This document shows, piece after piece, positions 1-12,444 of a stretch of 64,000 bases of DNA. The notes under the pieces were generated by a model, which was not told the DNA's origin, ran no database searches, and saw only the letters and a list, made by a program, of their open reading frames with translations. Position 1 is the first letter of the stretch. Every line of letters begins with the position of its first letter. A program made the position numbers and the translations under genes. This DNA is from Sandaracinus amylolyticus (lineage in GTDB: Bacteria; Myxococcota_A; Polyangia; Polyangiales; Sandaracinaceae), in assembly GCF_000737325.1 (NCBI RefSeq), contig NZ_CP011125.1, positions 5,580,001 through 5,644,000 on the forward strand, written 5' to 3'.

Positions 1-68
1 GCGCCTTCGAGGACGTGCTCGTCGAGTACCTCGCGCGCGGCACACCGGGCGCCGCCAGAGCGGTGTGA
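1..68 (+). CDS. C-terminal end of an upstream gene (partial, unidentified)
   Basis: An open frame enters from the left edge and ends at TGA 66-68. Only about 21 residues are visible, ending in LARGTPGAARAV. No family can be assigned from this tail. The stop overlaps the next start by one base (TGATG), so the gene belongs to the same operon as the following BatA/VWA genes. In such operons the preceding gene is often a DUF58 protein behind a MoxR ATPase. That identity is inference from context only. Confidence 0.6.
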   Translation, partial: AFEDVLVEYLARGTPGAARAV

Positions 69-1993
69 TGGAGCTGCTCTCCCCGGCGTCGCTCGCGTGG
101 CTCGGCCTGCTCGGCCCGCTGGTGCTGCTCTACGTGCTCAAGCGGCGCCGCGAGGCCCGCGTCGTGGGCTCGACGCTGCTCTGGGAGCAGGCGCTGCGCG
201 ATCTGCGCGCGGAGCGCCCGTGGAAGAAGCTGATCCCGCACCTCTCGCTCCTGCTCCAGGCGCTCGTGCTGATCGCCGGCGCCGTCGCGCTCGCGCGTCC
301 CGCGGGCGCGGGACAGATCCCGCAGGGCGCGCGGCTCGCGGTGATCGTCGACACCTCCGCCTCGATGGCCGCGCGCGAAGCAGACGGACGCTCGCGCCTC
401 GATCACGCGAAGAGCGCGGCGCGCGCCCTCGCGCGCTCGCTGCCGCCGGGCGGCACGATGATGCTCGTCGAGGCCGGCGCCGAGGCCGCGGTGCTCGCGC
501 CCGCCACCAGCGACGGCTCTATCCTCGAGCGCGCGATCGATCGACTCCGCACCCGCGGCAGCGGCGCCGGCATCGAGGGTGCGGTCGCGCTCGCCGCCGA
601 GCGTCTCCGCGATGCGAGCGCGGGCTCGCGCATCGTGGTGCTCACCGACGCCGCGATCGACGGCGACGTCGTCCTGGCCGGGGGCGTACCGGTCGAGGTG
701 CAGCGCGTCGGCGCAGCCGGCGAGAACACCGCGATCGTCGCGATCGACGTGCGCGCGAGGCCGAGCGAGGAGTCGCCCGATCGCGCCGAGATCTTCGCGC
801 GCCTCGTGCGCTTCGGGACGACCGACGCCGAGGTCTGGGTGAGCGCGATCGTCGAAGGCCGCGGCGTCGTCGCCTCGCGCCGCGTGCGCGTCGCGCCCGA
901 TCGCGCCGAGGGCGTCGTGATGCTCGCGGATCTCCCGCCCGACGCGTCCGGTCGCGCGGCCGTGGTGCGCGTCGAGCTCGCCTCGGACGAAGAAGGCACC
1001 CACGGCACCGGCGACGCGCTCTCGCTCGACGACGTGGCCGTCGCGCCGAGCCCGGGCGCGCGTCGTCTGCCCGTCTTCCTCGTCGGCGACGCGCCCGAGT
1101 CGATCCGTCGCGTGCTGCTCGCCGACCGCGACGTCGAGCTCTTCGCGACGAGCCCCGAGGCGCTCGCGCAGCGCCGCGCCGACGATCCCGACGCGCCCGA
1201 CCTCGATGGGCTCCTCGTCTTCGCGGGCGCGACCCCCGACGCGCCGCCGAGCGGCGCTCGGCTCGCGGCCGACGCGCTCGCGATCGCGCCCACCGGCGAC
1301 GCCGCGCTCGGCGTGACGCTCGGCCCCGAGGCGACCGGCCCGGCGATCGTCAGCTGGGACGAGGGCGATCCCCGCCTGCGCTTCGTCTCGTTCCGCGACG
1401 TGCGCGTCGCCTCCGCGCGCCCGATCACCGGCGCCTCCGCGCGCCCGATCGTCACCAGCGAAGCGGGCCCGATCGTCGCCGTGCTCGAGCGCCCCGACGG
1501 CGAGGCCACGATCGTCGCCTTCGATCCCGATCGCAGCGACTGGCCGCGCGGTCCCGGGTTCGTCGTGTTCGTGCGCAACCTGCTCGAGCGCGTGCGCGCG
1601 CGTCGCGCGGCCGGCGGCATCGCGCCCGGCGCGATCGGCGAGCCGTTGCGCGTGCCCGCGGCCGACGGCGAGACCGTCGTCGTGCGCGCGCCCGACGGCA
1701 GCTCGTCGTCCGCCACCGCGCGCGGCGGCGTCGCGATCGTCGACGTGCCCGCGGTGCCCGGCACGTACCAGGCGGAGGTCGGCCGGCGTCGCGTGCACGC
1801 GCTGCGCAACCTGCTCTCGAGCGAGGAGAGCGACGTGCGGCCCCGCGCGCGATTCGTGTCGCGCGAGGGCGGCGCGGAGGTGAGCGCGAGCGAGCGCCGC
1901 GAGCCGCGCGAGGCGTGGCCGTGGCTCGCCGCGGCGCTGCTCGTGATCCTCGCGATCGAGGTGGTCTGGGCCACGCGCAAAGGTGCCGCGTGA
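68..1993 (+). CDS. BatA-type membrane protein with VWA domain
   Basis: The product is 641 aa. Two N-terminal membrane segments (about residues 8-24 and 57-76) flank a basic loop, as in the BatA/aerotolerance N-terminal domain. A von Willebrand A domain follows with MIDAS motif DTSAS at 95-99. The C-terminal half is probably periplasmic beta-rich sequence, and a last membrane helix lies just before the C-terminus (WPWLAAALLVI). ATG 68 overlaps the previous stop (TGATG); a GTG three bases upstream is a weaker alternative. The gene overlaps the next by four bases (GTGA). Such proteins sit beside MoxR ATPases and DUF58 proteins and are thought to act in envelope stress or complex assembly. The exact role is unknown. 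Confidence 0.85.
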   Translation: MELLSPASLAWLGLLGPLVLLYVLKRRREARVVGSTLLWEQALRDLRAERPWKKLIPHLSLLLQALVLIAGAVALARPAGAGQIPQGARLAVIVDTSASMAAREADGRSRLDHAKSAARALARSLPPGGTMMLVEAGAEAAVLAPATSDGSILERAIDRLRTRGSGAGIEGAVALAAERLRDASAGSRIVVLTDAAIDGDVVLAGGVPVEVQRVGAAGENTAIVAIDVRARPSEESPDRAEIFARLVRFGTTDAEVWVSAIVEGRGVVASRRVRVAPDRAEGVVMLADLPPDASGRAAVVRVELASDEEGTHGTGDALSLDDVAVAPSPGARRLPVFLVGDAPESIRRVLLADRDVELFATSPEALAQRRADDPDAPDLDGLLVFAGATPDAPPSGARLAADALAIAPTGDAALGVTLGPEATGPAIVSWDEGDPRLRFVSFRDVRVASARPITGASARPIVTSEAGPIVAVLERPDGEATIVAFDPDRSDWPRGPGFVVFVRNLLERVRARRAAGGIAPGAIGEPLRVPAADGETVVVRAPDGSSSSATARGGVAIVDVPAVPGTYQAEVGRRRVHALRNLLSSEESDVRPRARFVSREGGAEVSASERREPREAWPWLAAALLVILAIEVVWATRKGAA

Positions 1994-4875
1994 GCCTGCG
2001 TCTCGCCGCGCCGCTGCTCCTCGCGCTCGGGCTCCCGCTCGTGCTGCTCGTCGCGTGGCGCGTGCGCTCGCTCCCCTCGTCGCACGCCGGGCCACGCCGC
2101 CGCGCGATCCAGATCGCCCTCGTGCTCGCCGCCCTCTGCGCCGCGCTCGCGCTCGCACGGCTCGAGCTCGGCTCGCGGCTCGATCAGGTCGCGGTCGTGT
2201 TCGCGATCGATCGCTCGCGCAGCGTCGATCGCCCGGGCGACGAGGGCGCGGCGCACGCGTTCGACGCCGCACGTCGCGCCACCGAGTCGATGCGCGCCGA
2301 CGACCTCGCCGGCGTCGTCGTGTTCGGCGCCGAGGCCGCGACCGAGGTCGTGCCCTCCCCGCGCCCTCCCCTCGCCCGCTCCACCGCGTCGATCCCGCGC
2401 GACGCGACCGATCTCGGGGCCGCGATCCGCCGCGCGCTCGCCGATCTCCCCGCCGAGCACTCGGGGCGGATCGTGCTCGTCAGCGACGGCGTCGAGACCC
2501 AGGGCGACGCGCTCGCCGCCGCGCAGATCGCCGCCGGCCGCGGCATCGCGATCGACGTGCTCCCGATCGAGCGCGCGCCCCGCCCCGAGATCGCCGTCGA
2601 GCGCGTGCAGCTCCCGCGCGCCGCCGATCCCGGCCAGCCCATCGAGCTGCGCATCGTCACCCGCGCGACCCACGACGCCGAGGTCCGCGTGCGCGTCTCG
2701 CGCGACGGCGCGCCGATCGCCGAGGGCACCACCCACGTGCGCGCCGGCGGCGACGTGCTGACGATGCGCGACGTCGCGAGCGACCCCGGCGTGCACCGCT
2801 ACGACGTGCTCATCGAGCCCGTCGAAGCGAGCACCGACGGCGCGCCCGAGAACAACGAGGGCGGCGCGTTCCTCCGCGTCTCGGGCGCGTCGCGCGCGCT
2901 CGTGCTCTCCGATCGCCCCGAGGAAGCGGGCGCGCTCGCGGAGGCGATCCGCCGCGCCGGCCTCCAGGTCGAGGTGCGCGGCCGTGAGGGCGTGCCGGTC
3001 GATCTCGGCGAGCTCGCGTCCTTCGATCTCCTCGTCCTCTCCGACCTCAACGCGCGCGCCTTCACCCAGGAGCAGATGCAGGCCGTGCGCGCGTACGTGC
3101 GCGACATGGGCGGCGGCCTCCTGATGACCGGCGTGCGCGACGCGTTCGGCCTCGGCGGCTACGCGTACACGCCGATCGAAGAGGTGCTCCCCGCGACGTT
3201 CGACCTGCGCCGCCGTCGCGATCGCGCGTCGCTCGCGATGGTGATCGCGATCGACAAGAGCGGCTCGATGACGGTCGAGGTCGCGCCCGGCGTGATGAAG
3301 CTCGACCTCGCGAACGAGGCGGCCGCGCGCTCCGCCGAGCTCCTCTCGCCGATGGATCGCGTCGCGGTCACCCACGTCGACACCGAGGTCACGTGGACGC
3401 TTCCGATGACGTCGGTGACGAATCCGGCGGCGCTCGCCGGCCCCATCCGCGCCGCGCAGCCTGGCGGCGGCGGCATCTACGTCGACGTCGCGCTCGAGGC
3501 GAGCTACTCGCTGCTGCGCGAGCAGCAGACCCAGCTGAAGCACCTCCTGCTCTTCAGCGACGGCTCGGACTCCGAGGAGATGAACCGCGCCCGCGCGCTC
3601 GTGACCGAGGCCGCGCGCGCCGGGATCACGACGTCGATCGTCTCGATGGGCGCGGGCCCCGACTCGCCCGAGCTCGAGGTGCTGTCGCGCCTCGGCAACG
3701 GTCGCTTCTACATCGTCGACGACATGACCGAGCTCCCGCGCATCTTCACGCAGGAGACGATCGCCGCGAGCCGCTCCGCCGTCGTCGAAGAGGCGTTCCG
3801 CCCGACGCCCGGCGCCGCATCGCAGGCCACCGAGGGCGTCGACTTCGCGTCGGCGCCGGCGCTCGACGGCTTCGTCGTCGTCAACGCGCGACCGCGCTCG
3901 AGCACGCTCGCGATCGCGCGCGGCGAGGACCCGCTGCTGCTCGAGTGGCAGGCGGGCGTCGGGCGCAGCGCGGTGTTCGCCACCGACGCCGGCGCGCGCT
4001 TCGCGCGGAGCTGGCTCTCGTGGCCCGGCTACGCGCGGATGTTCGGCCAGCTCGCGCGCACCCTCGCGCGCTCGCCCGAGCGACGCGACGCCGGCGTGCA
4101 CCTCGCGATGCGCGGCGGCGAGGGCGAGATCCGCGTCGAGGCGATCGACGAGGACGGCCGCTACCGCAACTACCTCGAGCTCGTCGCGACGGTCGCGGCG
4201 CCGGGCGGACGCTCGATCGAGGTCCCGCTCGCGCAGACCGGGCCCGGTCGCTACGAGTCGCGCTTCGACGCGAGCGCGCCCGGCTCGTACCTCGTCACCG
4301 TGCGCGAGGTCGCGGACGACGAGGGCAGCGGTGGCCTCGTCGGCACCGCGGGCCTGGTGCGCGCGCGCGGCGACGAGCTGCGCGGCGAGGGCACCGATCG
4401 CGCGCGGCTCGCGCAGATCGCCGCGCTCACCGGCGGGCAGGTCCTCGGGGATCTCGATCGTGTGTTCGTCGATCGCCCCGCGCCCGCGTGGGCGTACGCG
4501 CCGCTGTGGCAGGAGCTCTTGCTCGCGGCGATGTGGCTGATGCTGATCTCGGTCGCGCTGCGCCGGCTCGTGCTGCCGCGCGCGTGGCTCGAGCGCCTGG
4601 TGCCCGCGCGCTTCCGTGCGCCGGCGCGGAGGCCGGTCGCGCCCACGCCGCTTGCGACCCTCGAGGCACTGCGCGGCGCGAAGCAGCGCGCCCATCCCGA
4701 GGTCGCCCCCGAGATCGCCCGCGCCCAGACGTCCATGAGTGCGGACATCACGCCACCGATCGTCGCCCCTCCGCCCTCCGGCCCCGCCGAGAAGGCTCCC
4801 GACGTGCCCCGTAGCCCCACGCCGCCGTCCTCGCTCGCGGAGAGCCTGCTCGAGCGCAAGAAGAAGCGCCGCTGA
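1990..4875 (+). CDS. Large membrane protein with two VWA-like domains and a GATase-like domain
   Basis: The product is 961 aa with a GTG start inside the upstream stop (GTGA), indicating translational coupling. Two membrane helices lie near residues 5-23 and 38-57. A VWA-like domain follows with DRSRS at 74-78. A class-I glutamine-amidotransferase-like fold covers roughly 295-410 (RALVLSD..., then MGGGLLMTG) and shows no obvious catalytic Cys. A second VWA domain has a full MIDAS, DKSGS at 422-426. A further membrane helix sits near residue 840, before a basic, Pro-rich cytoplasmic tail. This layout matches the large VWA/GATase-like partner of BatA operons in myxobacteria and planctomycetes. 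Function is probably metal-dependent protein binding in the envelope; this is inference. Confidence 0.83.
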   Translation: MSLRLAAPLLLALGLPLVLLVAWRVRSLPSSHAGPRRRAIQIALVLAALCAALALARLELGSRLDQVAVVFAIDRSRSVDRPGDEGAAHAFDAARRATESMRADDLAGVVVFGAEAATEVVPSPRPPLARSTASIPRDATDLGAAIRRALADLPAEHSGRIVLVSDGVETQGDALAAAQIAAGRGIAIDVLPIERAPRPEIAVERVQLPRAADPGQPIELRIVTRATHDAEVRVRVSRDGAPIAEGTTHVRAGGDVLTMRDVASDPGVHRYDVLIEPVEASTDGAPENNEGGAFLRVSGASRALVLSDRPEEAGALAEAIRRAGLQVEVRGREGVPVDLGELASFDLLVLSDLNARAFTQEQMQAVRAYVRDMGGGLLMTGVRDAFGLGGYAYTPIEEVLPATFDLRRRRDRASLAMVIAIDKSGSMTVEVAPGVMKLDLANEAAARSAELLSPMDRVAVTHVDTEVTWTLPMTSVTNPAALAGPIRAAQPGGGGIYVDVALEASYSLLREQQTQLKHLLLFSDGSDSEEMNRARALVTEAARAGITTSIVSMGAGPDSPELEVLSRLGNGRFYIVDDMTELPRIFTQETIAASRSAVVEEAFRPTPGAASQATEGVDFASAPALDGFVVVNARPRSSTLAIARGEDPLLLEWQAGVGRSAVFATDAGARFARSWLSWPGYARMFGQLARTLARSPERRDAGVHLAMRGGEGEIRVEAIDEDGRYRNYLELVATVAAPGGRSIEVPLAQTGPGRYESRFDASAPGSYLVTVREVADDEGSGGLVGTAGLVRARGDELRGEGTDRARLAQIAALTGGQVLGDLDRVFVDRPAPAWAYAPLWQELLLAAMWLMLISVALRRLVLPRAWLERLVPARFRAPARRPVAPTPLATLEALRGAKQRAHPEVAPEIARAQTSMSADITPPIVAPPPSGPAEKAPDVPRSPTPPSSLAESLLERKKKRR

Positions 4876-5175
4876 GGCTTCCGACGGGCCCGAAACGCTT
4901 CCGACGCCCTCCTCCGGCCCGATCGGCGCGCGTCGGAAGCCGCCGGAGCGCGTCGGAAGCTCCCGGAGCGCGTCGGAAGCTCCCGGAGCGCGTCGGAAGC
5001 TCGCGAGAACGCGCCATCTGGCCCGCTGGCGCCCGTCGGAAGCCTCCGGCGCGCGTCGGAAGCCTCGGAAGCGCGGCATCCGGCCCGGCGGCGCCCGTCA
5101 CGCACCGCGGCGCGCGCGCAACGCCGGGTCTGGCTTCGGCCGAGCCCACGTGGTACCCGTCCCCACGCTTCGCCC
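4876..5175. repeat. Gene-free spacer with 20-bp-periodic CGTCGGAAGC repeats
   Basis: The core CGTCGGAAGC begins at 4931, 4951, 4971, 4991, 5034 and 5054. Its reverse complement GCTTCCGACG begins at 4877 and 4897. Spacing within each block is exactly 20 bp. Units from 4940 to 5000 also carry a GGAGC...GCTCC dyad, so each can form a small hairpin, and the inverted and direct blocks can pair around a loop of about 24 nt. A partial copy lies at 5065-5072. The array starts one base after the 4873-4875 stop and precedes the lipoprotein gene at 5176. Nothing else is visible in this spacer. It could be a terminator-like structure, a multi-site protein-binding array, or an expanded simple repeat. Confidence 0.85.
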
Positions 5176-6264
5176 ATGCATCGGCGCCTTCTCATCCTCC
5201 TCGCCCTCTCGGCCCTCGGCTCCATCGCGCTCGCGTGCGGCGACGACGGCGACACCCCCGCGGCCACCACCCAGACGGGCACCTCCGCGGAGCCGACGCT
5301 GCGCCACGGCCTGACCGAGGCCCAGGCCGCCGAGGCGCTCGCGAAGATCGGCGACCGCACGATCACCGTCGGCGAGTTCGCCGACGAGATCGCGTCGAAG
5401 GGCCCGTTCCTCCGCGCTCGCTACAACAGCCCGGAGCGCCGCCGCGAGCTCATCGACCAGATGGTGCGCTTCGAGCTCCTCGCGCAGGAGGCGGACCGCG
5501 AGGGCTTCGACGAGCTCCCCGACGTGCAGCGCACGCGGAAGCAGATCCTCATCCGCCGCTTCCTCAAGCAGCAGTACGAGGATCGCATCCAGCTCTCGGA
5601 CGTCAGCGACGAGGACGTGCGGCGCTACTACGAGTCGCACCGCAGCGAGTTCAACAAGCCCGAGCAGGTGCGCGCGAGCCACATCTTCATCCGGAGCCGG
5701 GCGACGGCAGAGCGCGTGCTTCGCCAGGTGCTCGAGGACCCGACGAACGTGCGTGCGTTCCGCGAGCTCGCCGAGCGGCACAACGAGGACGCGGAGACGC
5801 GCGATCGGTTCGGCGATCTGCGCTTCTTCTCGCGCCCCGAGGAGCGCCAGCCCGAGGATCCGGCGGTGCCCGACGAGGTCGCGCGCGCCGCGTTCTCGAT
5901 CCCGACGATCGGCGGCGTGCACCCCGAGCTGGTGCAGACCGAGCGCGGGTTCCACATCGTGAAGCTCACGGGGCGTCGCGCCGCGCTGAGCCGCAGCCTC
6001 GAGGAGGCGACGCGTCCCATCCGCCACCGGCTGTGGCGCGAGCGCCGCGAGCAGGCCGTCGAGGAGCTGGTGACGCGGCTGCGCGGCGAGGCCGACGTCG
6101 AGGAGAACCTCGACCTCCTGTCGCAGGTGCACATCGACGCGCCCGCCGACGCGACGCCGACCCAGCCCACGACCCCCGAGCCGACGACGCCGCCCGCGAC
6201 CACGCCGACGCCGCGCCGCCCGCGCCCGCAGTCGCCCGCAGCGCCGTCGCCGGCGCCGCAGTGA
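5176..6264 (+). CDS. Parvulin-type peptidyl-prolyl isomerase lipoprotein
   Basis: The product is 362 aa. A type II signal peptide ends at lipobox IALAC (Cys21). A SurA/PrsA-like helical region covers roughly 45-150 (KIGDRTITVGEFADEI...). A PpiC rotamase domain covers about 155-260, with RASHIFIRS near its start and ERGFHIVKLTGR near its end. The tail is Pro/Thr-rich. The product should act as a periplasmic prolyl isomerase or chaperone tethered to a membrane and helping outer-membrane or secreted proteins fold. It overlaps the possible GTG start of the next, related gene, so the two are probably co-translated. CACGCT lies 6 nt before the ATG, a weak match to the short-spaced -10 motif seen elsewhere in this window. 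Confidence 0.88.
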   Translation: MHRRLLILLALSALGSIALACGDDGDTPAATTQTGTSAEPTLRHGLTEAQAAEALAKIGDRTITVGEFADEIASKGPFLRARYNSPERRRELIDQMVRFELLAQEADREGFDELPDVQRTRKQILIRRFLKQQYEDRIQLSDVSDEDVRRYYESHRSEFNKPEQVRASHIFIRSRATAERVLRQVLEDPTNVRAFRELAERHNEDAETRDRFGDLRFFSRPEERQPEDPAVPDEVARAAFSIPTIGGVHPELVQTERGFHIVKLTGRRAALSRSLEEATRPIRHRLWRERREQAVEELVTRLRGEADVEENLDLLSQVHIDAPADATPTQPTTPEPTTPPATTPTPRRPRPQSPAAPSPAPQ

Positions 6265-6272
6265 GCACGCCG

Positions 6273-7262
6273 ATGACGACGCGCCGCACATCCCTTCGTC
6301 GACTCGTCGGGCTCGTCCTCGCGTCGTCGCTGCTCTCGCTCTCGGTCGCCGCGACCACACACGCCGAGGTGATCGAGCGCGTCGTCGCGGTGGTGAACGA
6401 CGAGGCGATCTTCCTCTCGGACCTCCGCCAGAAGGCCGCGCCGTTCCTGCGCCGCGCGATGCAGGCGCCGACCGAAGCGCAGCGCATGCAGGCGGTGCAG
6501 CAGATCTACACGCAGCTGCTCGATCGAATGATCGACGAGCGCCTGATCCTGCAGGCCGCGGACGAAGAGGACGTGACGGTCTCGACGTCCGAGGTGTCGA
6601 CCGCGATCGACAACGTGCGGACCCAGAGCGGCCTCGAGGAGCGCGAGTTCTGGGAGGCGGTGCGCGCGCAGGGCTTCACGCCGCAGCAGTACCGTCGCGA
6701 CGTCCGCCAGCAGCTGCTGCGCCTCAAGGTGCTCAACCAGCGGGTGCGCGGCCGCGTGAACATCACCGAAGACGACGTCCGCGCGCGCTACGACGAGATG
6801 GCGGTGCGGGCGCGTCGCGAGGCGACGTTCGAGGCGGAGTACATCCGCCTGCCGCTGCCCGCGGACGCGAGCGCGACCGACATCCACCAGGCGATGCGCG
6901 ACGCCGAGGACATCCGCGCGGGCATCGAGAGCGAAGACGACTTCGCGAGCGCGATGGACGAGCACGGCGGCGGCTCGACGGGCCGCATCTCGGAGCGCGA
7001 CCTCGCGCCCGAGCTCTCCGAGGTCCTGCTGACGCTCGAGGAGGGCGAGGTCTCGGCGCCGGTGCGCAGCGAGGCGTCGAACGCGGTGTTCATCCTGCAC
7101 CTCGTGAACCGCGATCTCGCGAGCGACGCGCTGCCGGCGTACGACGACGTCCGCATGGACGTGTACCGCGAGATGATGCAGGAGGCGATGACGCGGCAGG
7201 AGGAGCTCTTCCTCGAAGAGCTGCGCCGCCGCGCGATCATCGAGCGTCGCCTCGAGCAGTAG
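6273..7262 (+). CDS. SurA-like periplasmic chaperone/PPIase
   Basis: The product is about 329 aa. A Sec signal peptide ends near THA|EVIERVV. A SurA N-domain motif follows (VVAVVNDEAIFLSDL) and then a helical chaperone core. A divergent parvulin domain (about 190-290) carries GGGSTGRISERDLAPE and NAVFILHLV. ATG 6273 gives a clean signal peptide. GTG 6261 overlaps the upstream stop (GTGA) and is an equally plausible coupled start adding four residues. The tandem with the preceding lipoprotein PPIase suggests paired folding factors for outer-membrane or exported proteins. It differs from E. coli SurA (about 430 aa) in having only one rotamase-like domain. Confidence 0.85.
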   Translation: MTTRRTSLRRLVGLVLASSLLSLSVAATTHAEVIERVVAVVNDEAIFLSDLRQKAAPFLRRAMQAPTEAQRMQAVQQIYTQLLDRMIDERLILQAADEEDVTVSTSEVSTAIDNVRTQSGLEEREFWEAVRAQGFTPQQYRRDVRQQLLRLKVLNQRVRGRVNITEDDVRARYDEMAVRARREATFEAEYIRLPLPADASATDIHQAMRDAEDIRAGIESEDDFASAMDEHGGGSTGRISERDLAPELSEVLLTLEEGEVSAPVRSEASNAVFILHLVNRDLASDALPAYDDVRMDVYREMMQEAMTRQEELFLEELRRRAIIERRLEQ

Positions 7263-7286
7263 AGAACGTCCCTCTCGGCTCCTTGC

Positions 7287-7313
7287 GGGAGGGGTCTTCG
7301 GAAGCCCCCTCCC
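7287..7313 (+). terminator. Strong hairpin downstream of the folding-factor operon
   Basis: GGGAGGGG (7287-7294) pairs with CCCCTCCC (7306-7313). The loop contains a further CTT-CGG-AAG stem, giving an almost continuous hairpin 25 bases after the stop at 7262. There is no clear T-run after it, so it may be a Rho-assisted or mRNA 3'-end structure. The remaining spacer to 7457 is GC-rich with no further gene visible. Confidence 0.5.
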
Positions 7314-7457
7314 CCCGACCGGCGGAGCCGGCTCGGGCCCCCCGCCCCGAACGCTGCGCGCGGGGCCCCAACCCCGCTTGCTCTCGCTCGGTGCGCATCG
7401 CGCGGTCTGGGCTCTCGACGTGCGAGGCGGCACGCGGTACGGCTCTTCGAGCACCGC

Positions 7458-8183
7458 ATGCCTCTCCCCGAGTTCAGCGCCTACGCCCCGAGCACGCTCC
7501 GCGCGCGGAGCCCGGTCGCCGCGGACCAGATGACGCTCGAGCTCGACGCGCCGGAGGGCGCGCTCGAGCGCTTCGAGCGCGCCGGACAGTTCTGCAGGGT
7601 GCGCGTGGGCACCGAGGGCGGCCCGCTGCACGAGGGCATCTTCGCGATGCTCTCGGCGCCCCACGAGCGCGCGCTGCGCTTCCTGATCCGCACGCCGAAC
7701 CCGGAGGGCGGCGAGGCCGCGGATCGTCTCGCGGCGATGGCGGTCGGGAGCCCGCTCGAGGTCACGATGCCTGCCGGCGAAGGCTTCGCGCTCGACCGCG
7801 CGGCGGGCCGGGACCTGTACTTCGTCGCGACCGGCACCGCGATCGCCCCAGTGCGATCGGCGCTGGAGAGCGTGCTGCGCGAGCGCGGCCGTTGGGGCGC
7901 GCTGTCGCTCGATCACGGCCTGCGCAGCGAGGCGCACCTCGCGATCCCCGAGGACGTCGAGCGCTGGCGCGATCGCGGCGTCGACGTGCGCCTCCACTAC
8001 TCGTTCCCGCGCCCCGACGGCACGCTGAGCGGGGTGCGCGCGCAGGACGCGGTGCTCGAGCGCGTGCGCGACTTCGGGCGCGCGGCGTTCGTCGCGGTGG
8101 GCCAGAGCGCGATGGTGAAGGAGCTCCGCGCGATGGTCGCCGAGCGCGGCGGCGACCCGTCGCTGGTCCTGCACAACTACTAG
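7458..8183 (+). CDS. FNR-like flavin/NAD(P) oxidoreductase
   Basis: The product is 241 aa with a two-domain ferredoxin-reductase layout. A beta-barrel flavin domain covers about 1-105 (AGQFCRVRV..., then FAMLSAPHE where RxYS is typical). A nucleotide-binding domain covers about 110-241, with YFVATGTAIAPVRSAL matching the GTGIAPxRS pyrophosphate loop. The RxYS flavin motif is replaced by FAMLSAP, as in some NAD(P)H-flavin reductases and dioxygenase-reductase-like proteins. No 2Fe-2S Cys cluster is visible. The partner protein is unknown, and the gene stands alone between two spacers. Confidence 0.78.
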   Translation: MPLPEFSAYAPSTLRARSPVAADQMTLELDAPEGALERFERAGQFCRVRVGTEGGPLHEGIFAMLSAPHERALRFLIRTPNPEGGEAADRLAAMAVGSPLEVTMPAGEGFALDRAAGRDLYFVATGTAIAPVRSALESVLRERGRWGALSLDHGLRSEAHLAIPEDVERWRDRGVDVRLHYSFPRPDGTLSGVRAQDAVLERVRDFGRAAFVAVGQSAMVKELRAMVAERGGDPSLVLHNY

Positions 8184-8274
8184 CCGGCGCGGGGCGCGTC
8201 TGCGCGCGCGTGGTGCCCGGTCGCGTCTCGGCGTCCGTGATGCCGCCGCGATCGATGTGGCGCGTGCGCGGCGG

Positions 8275-8922
8275 CTACCACTCGCAGAGGAAGTCCGCGG
8301 CGTCCGCGGCGCGCATCCGGATCTTCACGGTCCCGCGCACGCCCGCGTAGCTCATCGCGCCCTCGAGCACGCCGACGTGGTGCGAGTCGAGGAGGAACGG
8401 CACGCGCTCGAGGCGCACGACCGCCGCCTGGGGCGCCGACTCGACGATCTCCGCGTGCGCCGGCTTGATGTTCGTGTTGTACGTCTTCGCGATCGCGTCG
8501 AGCGACTGCAGGACGCCCTCCGCCGTGCCGAGCACGATCTTCCCGAGCGTCGTCTGCACCAGCGCCCTCGGCGCGCCGCGACCCAGCTTGCGCAGCGCCT
8601 CGCGCATCGAGAGCTCCGGGAAGAGCGCCTGCGTGCCCTCGACGAGCACCGTCACGTGCTCGCGCAGCGGATAGAACTGGAACGCGACGTAGCGCTGCCG
8701 CGCGGACGGCAGCGCGCGCCCGAGACGTCGCGCCTCGCGCACCAGCGGCTCGAGGTACATCCCGGCGATGGTCGAGCTCTCGGGGATCGCGCGGATCGCG
8801 GCCTGTGCGTCGAGCGGCGCGTTCCACGGAGGATCGGCGAATCCGCTCGGGTCCGAAGGGAACGCGCTGCGTGCCACGCGCCCGAGTGTGCGCTGGTCGC
8901 GGCGAGCGCGTCGAGAGACCAC
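8275..8922 (-). CDS. DUF2378 (TIGR02265) family protein
   Basis: The product is 215 aa from GTG 8922; GTG 8877 would give 200 aa starting MARSAFPSDPSG. Neither start has a clear ribosome binding site. The family signature is visible: FADPPWNAPLD near the N-terminus, then LEPLVREARRLG, RYVAFQFYPLREH, and SMREALRKLGRGA. DUF2378 is a paralogous family that I know only from Myxococcales, and its function is unknown. The C-terminal half resembles a small alpha/beta ligand-binding fold, but that is a guess. It lies downstream of the RND operon on the same strand, separated by the dispersed element at 8964-9040. Confidence 0.8.
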   Translation of the reverse strand: MVSRRARRDQRTLGRVARSAFPSDPSGFADPPWNAPLDAQAAIRAIPESSTIAGMYLEPLVREARRLGRALPSARQRYVAFQFYPLREHVTVLVEGTQALFPELSMREALRKLGRGAPRALVQTTLGKIVLGTAEGVLQSLDAIAKTYNTNIKPAHAEIVESAPQAAVVRLERVPFLLDSHHVGVLEGAMSYAGVRGTVKIRMRAADAADFLCEW

Positions 8923-8963
8923 GCGCGCGGGCCCGTGCTCGGGACCGCGCGCGAGGACCTCGA

Positions 8964-9040
8964 AGACTTCGACACATCGGCTCGCCCGCCGGTCCCTACG
9001 TCCGCGCGCGACGCGCGCTCCGTCCGGGACCCGCGGGACG
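8964..9040 (+). repeat. Dispersed intergenic element, copy A
   Basis: A 24-base core at 8976-8999 (ATCGGCTCGCCC...CCTAC) is identical to the reverse complement of 30431-30454. Similarity extends on both sides across about 75 bases with small indels. It contains a dyad, GGTCCC (8991-8996) with GGGACC (9026-9031). It starts within the 3' flank of the RND pump gene (stop at 9046). The structure and the 3'-end location suggest a REP-like or terminator element. Confidence 0.7.
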
Positions 9041-9045
9041 CGCGC

Positions 9046-12420
<3,375 letters not shown>

Positions 12421-12444
12421 CGCTGAGCTTCTCCTTCTCGAACG

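Noticed and set aside
4877-5072. CRISPR array
   Set aside because: The repeats are 10-bp cores at 20-bp period in both orientations with near-identical 'spacers'. There are no unique spacers of about 30-40 bp and no cas genes in the window.
403-5079. A long minus-strand frame across the two VWA genes
   Set aside because: Composition is Arg/Ala/Asp low-complexity with no domain. It is the antisense shadow of well-supported + strand genes.
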